19,304 nucleotides of DNA from Candidatus Woesearchaeota archaeon (GCA_016933095.1 JAFGBP010000018.1:1-19304), one strand, 5' to 3'; positions 1 through 5,989 are shown, counted from the first letter of the stretch. Numbers and translations are program-made. Notes: generated from the letters alone by a model not told the origin.

Positions 1-38
1 ATGATATTATATGCGGAACCTCTAGAATCGGACAACAA

Positions 39-155
39 TTACAGGTCTAGGCGAACGGAGCGCGGCACAAAAGATTTTGAACGGTTCTGGTTATAAGGAG
101 CAACGCCACCGAGCCTTGCCCATCTTGCGTCGTCTTCTATTTTCGGTTCGGACAT
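39..155 (-). CDS. possible small ORF, 38 aa, unknown
   Basis: A short minus-strand ORF starts with ATG and has a GAGGT Shine-Dalgarno-like sequence five bases before it. The product begins MSEPKIEDDARWARLGG, is hydrophilic with mixed charge, and has no membrane segment, cysteine cluster or motif that I recognise. It lies downstream of the Kazal-like gene in the same direction, about 137 bases after that gene's stop, so it could be the last cistron of a small unit. The spacer at 156-291 is purine-rich on this strand and shows no other gene. The ORF is short enough to have arisen by chance; the start signal is the only positive evidence. Confidence 0.2.
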   Translation of the reverse strand: MSEPKIEDDARWARLGGVAPYNQNRSKSFVPRSVRLDL

Positions 156-291
156 ACTAGACCTCGTTCTTCACATGATGATGTGCGGATGGTGTACAAG
201 GCAAATCCGGTGAAAGAGAAGCAAGAATTATTTTCAGCCTTTTCTTATTTCTTTTTCTCTCTTATTTCTTTTGCTCATGCGCGTGGACCAG

Positions 292-597
292 CTACTTTGG
301 ACACCGTCCTGGAGTCCAATACGCCACGGTTGGGACAGAGCAGGCCAGACACGGGTTGGTGTAGTCAGACGCGTATGGGTACTTCAAGCCTTTGGTTTTA
401 GGCCCATTCCAGCCGCACACAGGCATGTAAACCGCGATGCAGAACTCGGCGTTTCTCTGCTCTGGAAGGCAGTACGTCCTCACTCCCTTGTCAGATTTGT
501 CAGGTGCAGTAGGGCCCTCACACGACACGCTTGCGCCAGCCAATGCGATTGCAACTACTGCCGCCAATTTCTTTATGCTCAAAAGCTTCTCAAGCAT
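292..597 (-). CDS. Kazal-like cysteine-rich secreted protein
   Basis: The product is 101 residues. Residues 1-25 look like a signal peptide: a lysine-containing start, a hydrophobic stretch (LAAVVAIALAGASV), then Cys26. Cys26 could be a lipidation site, but the -3 residue is Ser, so the lipobox is weak. The mature part has six cysteines at 43, 53, 61, 83, 86 and 98. The C53-x7-C61 spacing, the PVCGWNG stretch, and Tyr79-x3-Cys83-x2-Cys86 fit the Kazal protease-inhibitor pattern. The likely role is a surface or secreted small binding or inhibitor protein; this is inference from the fold. The start is set by a strong GGAGGT seven bases before the ATG at 597; an in-frame GTG at 606 overlaps that SD and is unlikely. 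The SD follows directly after the stop of the disrupted upstream gene at 624, suggesting one transcript. Confidence 0.7.
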   Translation of the reverse strand: MLEKLLSIKKLAAVVAIALAGASVSCEGPTAPDKSDKGVRTYCLPEQRNAEFCIAVYMPVCGWNGPKTKGLKYPYASDYTNPCLACSVPTVAYWTPGRCPK

Positions 598-623
598 ATT
601 TTCCACCTCCTACCTCTTTTTTT

Positions 624-987
624 TCATAAACCTAGCATCCCATCAGCGCTCTTGGCCACTTCTTTTATCCTTGCCCACGCGTGGTCAGCGTCCTGCTTAA
701 GTAAGTCAAACAGATGCTCCAATGAGTCCATTCGCAGGGCATACTTGCTCTTTTCTGCCGCCACGATGCCGGATTAATATGACTTGGGTGGTGAACTACA
801 GCCTCATCCTTGAGGATCTGGTCGATGGTCTTTATCAGGATCGGTCTCCCTTCGGGAACGCATGGGGCTACCCTCCAGGATTCCCAAGAGAAGCCATTAT
901 CCCTCTGACAGGAAAGGAACTCAAACCTGCCTGGTTTATCATCCATCTGGCTTCGGTGATGCTTGGCGCGTAGAGCGCTCGTTCCAT
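624..987 (-). pseudogene. frame-disrupted gene upstream of the Kazal-like gene
   Basis: No single frame covers this stretch, but three minus-strand segments join into one plausible protein. ATG at 987 starts MERAL; a second frame then gives RAKHHRSQMDDKPGRFEF through PEGRPILIKTIDQILKDE to SHINP near 770; a third frame (764-624) gives VAAEKSKYALRMDSLEHLF and ends in GADGMLGL-like sequence (SADGMLGL) at a TGA just before the Kazal gene's SD. Both changes have the same sense (two bases forward or one back). The joined product would be about 115 residues, soluble and charged. A TATA-like box at 1024-1034 on the same strand supports a transcript starting near 1000. This may be a decayed gene, two assembly errors, or two overlapping small genes. 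I do not recognise the family. A plus-strand ORF over 779-973 competes but has no start signal. Confidence 0.35.
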
Positions 988-1000
988 GAGGAAAAGTATT

Positions 1001-1034
1001 CTGGGAAGTAATACTGGGAAGTCATATAAATATA
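1001..1034 (-). promoter_or_regulatory. minus-strand TATA box with downstream direct repeat
   Basis: Read on the minus strand, the sequence TATTTATATG (about 1024-1034) resembles an archaeal TATA box. It lies about 40 bases before the ATG at 987, which predicts a start of transcription near 1000. Between the box and that site the nonamer ACTTCCCAG occurs twice, at 1014-1022 and 1001-1009, with a period of 13 bases. A repeat at this place could bind a regulator, but it may also be chance. Confidence 0.4.
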
Positions 1035-1096
1035 TTATGGAGCATTTCGCAGTCTCCAGTAGCGGGCGTCTCCGCCAACCGTCTTTTTCATCAAAA

Positions 1097-1104
1097 TTTA
1101 TATA
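1097..1104 (+). promoter_or_regulatory. pelA TATA box, leaderless promoter
   Basis: TTTATATA is a near-ideal archaeal TATA box. Its centre is about 30 bases before the pelA ATG, and no Shine-Dalgarno sequence precedes that ATG, so the transcript probably starts at or within a few bases of the start codon. Confidence 0.7.
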
Positions 1105-1130
1105 GGCTTAAGTCCCCACAGTAGACTATC

Positions 1131-2195
1131 ATGCAGATTATCAAGAAGAACCTCCGGTTAAAGGAGGTGACTGTGAAAGTTGAATCCGCCGAAGACTTGT
1201 GGTATCTTCACCAGTTGATAGACTCTGAGGACTTGGTCAGGGGCAAGACTGAGCGCAAGATAAAGCTGGATGGCGGAAAAGGCGGCGAGGAGAGAAAGCA
1301 GACCGTCTTCAAGAAGACTGTCTTTCTTGAAGTAAGTGTCGAGAGGGTCGAGTTCCACAAGTACAGCGACGTGCTCCGGGTTTCGGGGGTCGTTGTTGAG
1401 GGGCCTGAGGATGTCCCGCGCGGCAACCATCACACGATAACGGTCGATGAGGGTTCTGTCGTCACGATCAAGAAGCCTGAGTGGCTTAATTTCCAGCTGG
1501 AGAAGCTTAAGGAGGCGGCTGAGAGCGTCAGGCACAAGATACTGATTGTTGTCTTTGACCGCGAAGAGGCTATCTTCGCGCTCCTCAAGGGAGGACAGGG
1601 ATTCGATATCCTCAACAAGATCAGCGGCTCTGTTTCGAAGAAGGGAGTGGATAACACTGAGAAGAAGAACTTCTACCAGGAGATAATCAAGCTCATACTA
1701 GAATATGATAAGAGGCATAAGCCCAAACACATGATAATAGCATCTCCCAGTTTCTGGAAGGAATACCTTCTCAAAGAGGCTGATGATAATCTGAAGAAGC
1801 GCCTCACTCCAGCCACTTGCAGCGAGGTGAGCGAAAACGCGATCAGCGAAGTGCTTAAGCGGCCTGAAGTCTTCAAGGTGCTCGAATCCGATCGCGCAGC
1901 CCAGGAAGAGGTCTTGATGGAGAAGCTCTTGACAGCCATTGCTAAGGACATGGCGTGCTATGGCATTAAGGAGTGCGAAGAGAAGGTCGAGATCGGCGCT
2001 GTAGAGGAGCTCATGGTGAGCTACGAGTTCCTGAACAAAGCGAGGCTTGATGACAATCACAAGAGGATCGAGCGCCTGATGAAGCTAGGTGAGCAGCGCG
2101 GAGGAAAGGTTCACTTGCTGAGCACTGAGAAGGCTGACAAGAAGCTGCACGGCCTTGGCGGGGTCGCGGGGACTCTAAGGTGGGTGACGAAATGA
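1131..2195 (+). CDS. pelA: Pelota (Dom34/aPelota) mRNA surveillance and ribosome rescue factor
   Basis: The 354-residue product matches Pelota over its full usual length. It starts MQIIKKNLRLKEVTVKVESAEDLWYL, typical of the N-terminal Sm-like domain (about 1-130), which includes VPRGNHHT near residue 97. The central eRF1-like domain (about 135-255) starts at HKILIVVFDREEA and contains HMIIASPSFWK. The C-terminal domain (about 260-354) ends with VHLLSTEKADKKLHGLGGVAGTLRW, the conserved end of the family. As in all Pelota proteins, the GGQ peptide-release loop of aRF1 is absent. In archaea Pelota works with aEF1A and ABCE1 to split stalled ribosomes. The gene stands alone, transcribed from its own TATA box, and converges on vapC. 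Confidence 0.96.
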   Translation: MQIIKKNLRLKEVTVKVESAEDLWYLHQLIDSEDLVRGKTERKIKLDGGKGGEERKQTVFKKTVFLEVSVERVEFHKYSDVLRVSGVVVEGPEDVPRGNHHTITVDEGSVVTIKKPEWLNFQLEKLKEAAESVRHKILIVVFDREEAIFALLKGGQGFDILNKISGSVSKKGVDNTEKKNFYQEIIKLILEYDKRHKPKHMIIASPSFWKEYLLKEADDNLKKRLTPATCSEVSENAISEVLKRPEVFKVLESDRAAQEEVLMEKLLTAIAKDMACYGIKECEEKVEIGAVEELMVSYEFLNKARLDDNHKRIERLMKLGEQRGGKVHLLSTEKADKKLHGLGGVAGTLRWVTK

Positions 2196-2208
2196 GTTTC
2201 GGCACCCT

Positions 2209-2227
2209 CAAGAATCGGAGATTCTTG
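2209..2227. terminator. inverted repeat between convergent pelA and vapC
   Basis: CAAGAATC and GATTCTTG form a perfect 8-bp stem around a GGA loop, in the 45-base gap between the pelA stop and the vapC stop. The position suits a two-way 3' end or mRNA-stabilising hairpin. No clear oligo-T run follows, and archaeal termination usually relies on T runs, so function is uncertain. Confidence 0.45.
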
Positions 2228-2240
2228 TTGGAAGGGTTGA

Positions 2241-2648
2241 TTACAGCTTCAATTTCTTCATGAGATCGTGTGTGGCATAGACCTTGATATGATCCTGTTG
2301 CTTCAGTTTCTTTTCATTGCTCCAGATACCGCACTTCAGATAAAGAGCTAGAGCAAAATACTCCAGATCTTTGGGATCGGGACATATCAACTTTGCATAT
2401 TCTCGATAGGTCAAGTATTCTTCTTCAGGAATCACCATGATTTTCTCTGCAATCTTATTGAAGAATATGCGGAATTGATTTTCATCCAGTATGGATTTCT
2501 TTATTATTAGATGGCTATTTTTTGCAAGTTCCAAAAATAATAGTTTCGGAGCATATAACTCTAGATTCCTAAGATAGCAAAGATCAAGTGATTTTCCGGG
2601 CCGGATAAGCATTGCCATGACTATGTTCGCATCTATAACAAGTTTCAT
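2241..2648 (-). CDS. vapC: VapC-like PIN-domain ribonuclease toxin
   Basis: The 135-residue product is a single PIN domain. It opens MKLVIDANIVMAML with the first acidic residue Asp6. Glu40 follows in LLFLELAK. The region PDPKDLEYFALAL supplies Asp91 and Asp94, and the last site reads WSNEKKLK, where most PIN proteins have T/S-x-D. These residues are expected to hold a metal ion and cleave RNA, often tRNA or rRNA. The last site has Asn-Glu in place of the usual Asp, so activity should be checked. The ATG directly abuts the TAG stop of the upstream antitoxin gene, with no bases between them, implying translational coupling. The pair looks complete and is likely a type II toxin-antitoxin module. 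Confidence 0.85.
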   Translation of the reverse strand: MKLVIDANIVMAMLIRPGKSLDLCYLRNLELYAPKLLFLELAKNSHLIIKKSILDENQFRIFFNKIAEKIMVIPEEEYLTYREYAKLICPDPKDLEYFALALYLKCGIWSNEKKLKQQDHIKVYATHDLMKKLKL

Positions 2649-2897
2649 CTAGGACCGTGATTGGTGCATCTTCATAAACTCTCGGCTCATATTCTCAGAA
2701 ATTTTTCGGCCAATCTTATCTGCATCTTTTTGTGTGAGCTTGCTCTTGCTCACGATGCTTTTTAAGGTCTGAAGATCTTCGATGTCCTTTATCCTCTCTT
2801 CGAAGGCTTTTCTTGCTACTGCAGACCAGTTCACTTCGTCCAGCTGGCTCATCCTTTCCTTCAGGTCATCAGGCACTGATACTGAGAGTGTTCCCAT
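2649..2897 (-). CDS. vapB: VapB-like ribbon-helix-helix antitoxin
   Basis: The product is 82 residues. The N-terminal part, MGTLSVSVPDDLKERMSQL followed by NWSAVARKAFEERI, fits a ribbon-helix-helix DNA-binding domain: a short beta strand, then two helices. The C-terminal half is charged and probably disordered until it wraps the VapC toxin; this is the usual arrangement in the family and not directly visible here. The start is the ATG at 2897, preceded by GGAGGT with seven bases of spacing; an upstream in-frame start would include this SD and is rejected. It sits directly before vapC and probably represses the shared promoter together with it. Confidence 0.82.
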   Translation of the reverse strand: MGTLSVSVPDDLKERMSQLDEVNWSAVARKAFEERIKDIEDLQTLKSIVSKSKLTQKDADKIGRKISENMSREFMKMHQSRS

Positions 2898-2914
2898 AGG
2901 CAAAACCTCCAATG

Positions 2915-2931
2915 ATAATTTTAACAATTAT
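2915..2931 (-). promoter_or_regulatory. palindromic candidate operator of vapBC
   Basis: ATAATT and AATTAT flank a five-base spacer. The site covers the start of transcription predicted from the TATA-like box at 2952-2959, and lies just before the vapB SD. That is where a VapBC complex would be expected to bind for self-repression. The sequence is AT-rich, so a chance palindrome is possible. Confidence 0.45.
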
Positions 2932-2951
2932 AATAAAGAAAACAATAATAA

Positions 2952-2959
2952 TATTTAAA
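2952..2959 (-). promoter_or_regulatory. vapBC TATA box
   Basis: On the minus strand this reads TTTAAATA. It is about 58 bases before the vapB ATG, giving a leader of roughly 30 bases that carries the GGAGGT ribosome site. Confidence 0.5.
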
Positions 2960-3018
2960 GGTTTCGGATTTGACAAAAGGAAACCAGACTAAACATATCA
3001 GAAAACCACATTATTCTT

Positions 3019-3516
3019 TCATTCTTTCGGAGATCTCAACGTGAAGCGCCGCCCATCTTCTTCAAATCTTGCAAGGACAGAAAAAAGGTAACCCTGCTGG
3101 TTGTATCTTCCGACCTCGAAGTGAAGGTGAGGATAGTCAGCATACCCAGAGAGTCCTGAGAATCCTATCAGCTGACCCTGAAAGACCAGGTCTCCTTGCT
3201 TGACAGGAATGCCTTTGTGAAGATGAACATATTTTGTGTATTCATCGTTGTCATGCTTCAAGATGATGAAGTTGCTTTTTGAAAGGTATTTCTTATCATA
3301 TTTTCCCTCATCGAAGCCGTCCCGCACCTTCTCCACGATCCCTCCAAGAGCTGAAAGCACTGGAGTGCCGACAGGTATCTTGAAGTCAATGGCAAACAGC
3401 AAGTCATTTCGCGTGTAGTGGAATGGCGCCGGCTCTGGTAAGTACCTGGCAATGCCCATCCTCATCTGCAATGGGATTGAGTAGGTGTTTATTGATTCTC
3501 TCTTCCTGCCTGACAT
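3019..3516 (-). CDS. M23-family (LytM-like) metallopeptidase, cytoplasmic
   Basis: The 165-residue product carries an M23 peptidase core. AIDFKIPVGTPVLSALGGIV (Asp44) is the first core strand set, YVHLHKG holds His98, and YPHLHFEV gives the HLH pair His130 and His132. The usual H-x3-D motif is changed: the position four before Asp44 is Leu. The nearest His is His33, eleven residues before the Asp, as in the M23 subgroup with a longer gap before A-x-DF. No signal peptide or membrane segment is seen. Archaea lack murein, so the substrate is not obvious; peptide or protein crosslinks, or bacterial partner walls, are possible. The start is the ATG at 3516, because a TATA box at 3539-3546 overlaps the alternative TTG at 3540 and would give a leaderless mRNA from this ATG. 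Confidence 0.78.
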   Translation of the reverse strand: MSGRKRESINTYSIPLQMRMGIARYLPEPAPFHYTRNDLLFAIDFKIPVGTPVLSALGGIVEKVRDGFDEGKYDKKYLSKSNFIILKHDNDEYTKYVHLHKGIPVKQGDLVFQGQLIGFSGLSGYADYPHLHFEVGRYNQQGYLFSVLARFEEDGRRFTLRSPKE

Positions 3517-3538
3517 TGGAAATGGAAACAAGAATGAC

Positions 3539-3546
3539 AATATAAA
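3539..3546 (-). promoter_or_regulatory. TATA box of the M23 peptidase gene
   Basis: The minus strand reads TTTATATT, centred 26-27 bases before the ATG at 3516. This predicts a leaderless transcript and rules out the in-frame TTG at 3540, which lies inside the box. Confidence 0.6.
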
Positions 3547-3575
3547 GATTTACTAAGGCGCGTCATTTACAAAGA

Positions 3576-3583
3576 TTTTAAAA
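3576..3583 (+). promoter_or_regulatory. TATA box of the FmrO-like methyltransferase gene
   Basis: TTTTAAAA is centred about 29 bases before the ATG at 3609, and no SD is present, so the mRNA is probably leaderless or nearly so. It forms a divergent promoter pair with the M23 gene, with about 30 bases between the two boxes. Confidence 0.55.
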
Positions 3584-3608
3584 TGCCCTTGCACAATCTT
3601 TTCTCATA

Positions 3609-4499
3609 ATGGTAGGAAACGAGGTTGTAGATTCAGAAGGGAAAGAGAAGATGGAGATGCTTGTGCAGGACATCCTATCGAAAAGGGAGCTCTCCACTCT
3701 CGAACCTGAGTTCGCGCTTCCGAAAGTGAAGAGATTTCTTGAGCAGAACAGGAAGATCCGCCTGAAGTTCGAGGATAGTGATTATCCTAAGTTTCGCAAG
3801 TCAAAGGAGTTCAAGGCCATAGTCAAGGATGTGCGCGCTGAACTCCGCAAGGTGTACGGCGTGTTCGTGCTTGAGAGCGCTAAGAAGCGAGAGAAGCTGC
3901 TGGAGAACCTGAAGGATGACCCGTCGCTCGAGAATCATGATAAGATATTAGAGACGCATCAGTCAAGCAAAGAGCGCATTCCGATATACAGCGTGGTGTA
4001 TAAGAAGATATTCTCTATCACAAGCGAGCCGAAGTTCATAGTCGACTTGGCGTGCGGCCTCAATCCTGTAAGCTATCCTTACTTGCAATGCACTCCAAGG
4101 TATGTGGCCAGCGATGTATCTGAGAAGGACATGGAGTTCCTGAACAGGTTCTTCAGCCAGGCCAGGATCGACGGGAAAGCGATAGGCCTGGATCTCATGA
4201 AGGACCACGCTAAAGTCGAAGAGCTGTGCAAGGGCGCTGATGTCGTCTTCCTCTTCAAGGCGCTTGATTCTCTGGAGGCGATCAAGAGGAATTCGAGCGA
4301 GAAGCTGATGGATTCTATCATCGAATCCGACACAAAATACATAGTGGTCTCGTTCGCAACCAAGAGCATCGGCGGCAAGAAGGACATCCGGAAGGAGAAG
4401 CGGGCGTGGTTCGAGAAGATGATGAAACGGAAAGGATTCTCTGACGAGGTGATCGACCTTTCCGGTGAGACGTTCTACGTGCTGAAAGTCAAGGGTTGA
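3609..4499 (+). CDS. FmrO/Arm-family 16S rRNA methyltransferase homologue
   Basis: The 296-residue product resembles the FmrO family (PF07091), best known from aminoglycoside-producer and Arm/Rmt enzymes that make m7G1405 in bacterial 16S rRNA. Visible family marks are HQSSKERIPIYSVVYKKIF (about 117-135; the bacterial enzymes have H-x-S-T-x-E-R), the SAM-binding motif VDLACGLNPVSYPY (about 145), YVASDVSEKD (about 163, the acidic residue for ribose), ADVVFLFKALDSLE (about 209) and VVSFATKSIGGKKDIR (about 241). The N-terminal 100 residues are helical and charged, as in the family's RNA-binding extension. An archaeal copy in a ribosome-rich neighbourhood suggests a native rRNA modification rather than acquired resistance; this is inference. 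It stands alone behind its own promoter, divergent from the M23 gene. Confidence 0.82.
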   Translation: MVGNEVVDSEGKEKMEMLVQDILSKRELSTLEPEFALPKVKRFLEQNRKIRLKFEDSDYPKFRKSKEFKAIVKDVRAELRKVYGVFVLESAKKREKLLENLKDDPSLENHDKILETHQSSKERIPIYSVVYKKIFSITSEPKFIVDLACGLNPVSYPYLQCTPRYVASDVSEKDMEFLNRFFSQARIDGKAIGLDLMKDHAKVEELCKGADVVFLFKALDSLEAIKRNSSEKLMDSIIESDTKYIVVSFATKSIGGKKDIRKEKRAWFEKMMKRKGFSDEVIDLSGETFYVLKVKG

Positions 4500-4521
4500 C
4501 TCCAGAATTAGAAATGGGAAG

Positions 4522-4529
4522 ATTTATTA
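4522..4529 (+). promoter_or_regulatory. TATA box of the receiver-domain gene
   Basis: ATTTATTA is centred about 26 bases before the ATG at 4552, consistent with a leaderless transcript separate from the methyltransferase gene, whose stop is 52 bases upstream of that ATG. Confidence 0.5.
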
Positions 4530-4551
4530 CGCGTCTCTTTCTACCAGGAAC

Positions 4552-4911
4552 ATGGCGACCATACTTTGGGTTGATGACAGCATCTACATGATTTCGTTCA
4601 TCAAGGAACTGGAAAAGGACACTGGCCACCACATAGTCCATTATCGCGACGGCGCAGAGGCAGCCGAAGAAATGAAGGGCGGACTCCAGTATCAGTTGGC
4701 GGTCATCGATCGCTCACTGCCTCGTTTGGATGGAGAAGAAGTCATGAAGCTTTCCAAGAAACTGCATCCAGATGTTCCAGTGGTGTGCAATAGCGCGTAT
4801 CCTTGGCCTTCTCAATATGCAGATAAATGCGTAGATGGCGGAATGCTTGGCAGGGTAGTCCGGGAGTACCTTCCCTCTTTAGAAAACACGGAGCAATCCC
4901 AAATTCCATAA
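4552..4911 (+). CDS. stand-alone response-regulator receiver-like protein
   Basis: The 119-residue product is a single receiver domain with no output domain. ILWVDDS supplies the acidic pair Asp8 and Asp9, VIDRSLPRLDGEEVM supplies the phospho-acceptor Asp53 in its usual loop, and VVCNSAYPW gives Ser81 at the switch Thr/Ser position. The conserved Lys-Pro of the fifth strand is missing: the matching stretch reads CVDGGMLGRVV. The domain may therefore be phosphorylated poorly or signal without the normal switch. No histidine kinase gene lies in the window, so its partner is unknown. The C-terminal 12 residues are polar and likely disordered. Confidence 0.75.
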   Translation: MATILWVDDSIYMISFIKELEKDTGHHIVHYRDGAEAAEEMKGGLQYQLAVIDRSLPRLDGEEVMKLSKKLHPDVPVVCNSAYPWPSQYADKCVDGGMLGRVVREYLPSLENTEQSQIP

Positions 4912-4956
4912 AAAGACTCCAGAAAAACGCTTCATTTCCGGAATCTTAGGGTCTTT
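4912..4956 (+). terminator. stem-loop and T-rich stretch after the receiver gene
   Basis: AAAGACTC (4912-4919) pairs with GGGTCTTT (4949-4956) with one G-T pair. It begins right after the stop codon and is followed by a T-rich run (TTTATTAACCTTTCTCT). It probably marks the 3' end of the receiver mRNA. Confidence 0.4.
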
Positions 4957-5015
4957 ATTAACCTTTCTCTCCCAGTAGCTATTTTAACTATCGTTCGATT
5001 GTAAAAAACAGTAAC

Positions 5016-5024
5016 ATATTTAAA
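5016..5024 (+). promoter_or_regulatory. TATA-like box before the TrmB-family gene
   Basis: ATATTTAAA would place the transcription start near 5045, inside the left arm of the inverted repeat. A second AT-rich box at 4980-4990 (TATTTTAACTA) could instead start transcription near 5010 and include the whole repeat in the mRNA. Which is used decides between the operator and RNA-switch models for the next element. Confidence 0.45.
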
Positions 5025-5038
5025 GTAGTTATAGGTTA

Positions 5039-5084
5039 TCCCTCCTAAAAAGGGGGGAGCAGATTAATCCTGCTTTTAGGAGGT
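5039..5084 (+). promoter_or_regulatory. SD-covering inverted repeat with competing hairpin, TrmB-gene leader
   Basis: CCTCCTAAAA at 5041-5050 and TTTTAGGAGG at 5074-5083 form a perfect 10-bp inverted repeat whose right arm is the ribosome-binding site of the regulator gene (AGGAGGT, six bases before the ATG). Inside it GCAG (5059-5062) and CTGC (5070-5073) make a second 4-bp stem. The left arm can also pair with the G run directly behind it: TCCCTCC (5039-5045) with GGGGGGA (5052-5058) around a TAAAAA loop, with one G-U pair. The two folds exclude each other, one hiding and one freeing the SD. As DNA, the arm centres are 33 bp apart, about three helical turns, which also suits a protein operator for self-regulation. 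Confidence 0.6.
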
Positions 5085-5090
5085 AGAACA

Positions 5091-5900
5091 ATGATCGTTA
5101 AGGAAGAGTTTCTAAGCAAGCTTCGAAGATATTTCCGATTGAACCTGTATGAAGTTAAGATATGGGCGGCGCTTCTATCGAGAGGAGTCTCGACTGCAGG
5201 AGAGCTAAGCGACATCGCCAACGTTCCAAGGAGCAGATCTTATGATATATTGGAGAGCCTTGAGAAGAAGGGCTTTGTAGTCATGAAGCTAGGAAAGCCA
5301 ATCAAGTACATGGCAGTCCCTCCAAAAGAGGTTGTCGAGCGTGTCAAGAAGAACACGAAGATCGACGCTGACGAGCACATCAAGAGGCTGGAGGACCTGA
5401 AGAGCACAGACGTTATCCAGGAGTTGAACTCGTTGCACACCCAAGGAGTCGAGCTTGTCGAGCCGAGCGACCTCGCAGGATCGCTGAAAGGAAGGCACAA
5501 CCTTTACAACCACATCGAGCTCACGTTGAAAGGCGCTGAGAAGACAGTCACTATCATGACGACGTCTGCAGGTCTTGTCAGGAAGATTGACAGCATGAAG
5601 CCGGTCTTCGAGCAGCTGAAGAAGAGAGGGGTCACGATAAGGATCGCCGCGCCTCTCAGCAAGGACACGGACAAGGCAGTCAAGGACTTGGGCAAGGTTG
5701 CAGAGATCAGGCACACCAACTCCAAGGCTAGGTTCATAATCGTGGACGGCAAGGAGCTCATCTTCATGGTGATGGACGACGCAGACGTGCACCCGACATA
5801 CGACATCGGAGTCTGGATCAACACGCCGTTCTTCGCCAACGCACTCGAAGAGATGTTCGAGCTTGCATGGAAAGAGATGAAGAAGAAGGCGACTGCATAA
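5091..5900 (+). CDS. TrmB-family transcriptional regulator
   Basis: The 269-residue product has the TrmB layout. The N-terminal winged helix-turn-helix (about 10-85) shows NLYEVKIWAALLSRG, AGELSDIANVPRSRSYDIL as recognition region, and SLEKKGFVV leading to the wing. A helical linker follows (about 85-130). The C-terminal part (about 140-265) resembles the phospholipase-D-like effector region of the family, with KTVTIMTTSAGLV, GVTIRIAAPLS, ARFIIVDGKELIF and a terminal aromatic-rich helix. Family members usually control sugar or central metabolism genes, but no sugar gene is near, so the target is unknown. The leader carries an unusual inverted repeat over the SD, which points to self-control. 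The gene is a single cistron ending in a T-rich region. Confidence 0.85.
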   Translation: MIVKEEFLSKLRRYFRLNLYEVKIWAALLSRGVSTAGELSDIANVPRSRSYDILESLEKKGFVVMKLGKPIKYMAVPPKEVVERVKKNTKIDADEHIKRLEDLKSTDVIQELNSLHTQGVELVEPSDLAGSLKGRHNLYNHIELTLKGAEKTVTIMTTSAGLVRKIDSMKPVFEQLKKRGVTIRIAAPLSKDTDKAVKDLGKVAEIRHTNSKARFIIVDGKELIFMVMDDADVHPTYDIGVWINTPFFANALEEMFELAWKEMKKKATA

Positions 5901-5989
5901 GCAACGCTCTGTAAGCGATAAGCCAAAATTCTTTTCTCAAAATCTTTTTCATTCTGACATCTTTTGTTTGATCTTTCTCTTTTTCCAGG

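Noticed and set aside
21..33. Similarity of CTCTAGAATCGG to a stretch near 11117 (CTCTAGACTCGG)
   Set aside because: A match of about 11 in 12 bases is expected by chance in 19 kb on both strands and does not extend.
779..973. Plus-strand reading starting MTWVVNYSLILEDLVDG
   Set aside because: No SD or TATA box at the right distance, and the minus strand reading has both a promoter and a fitting downstream SD. Kept only as a competitor.
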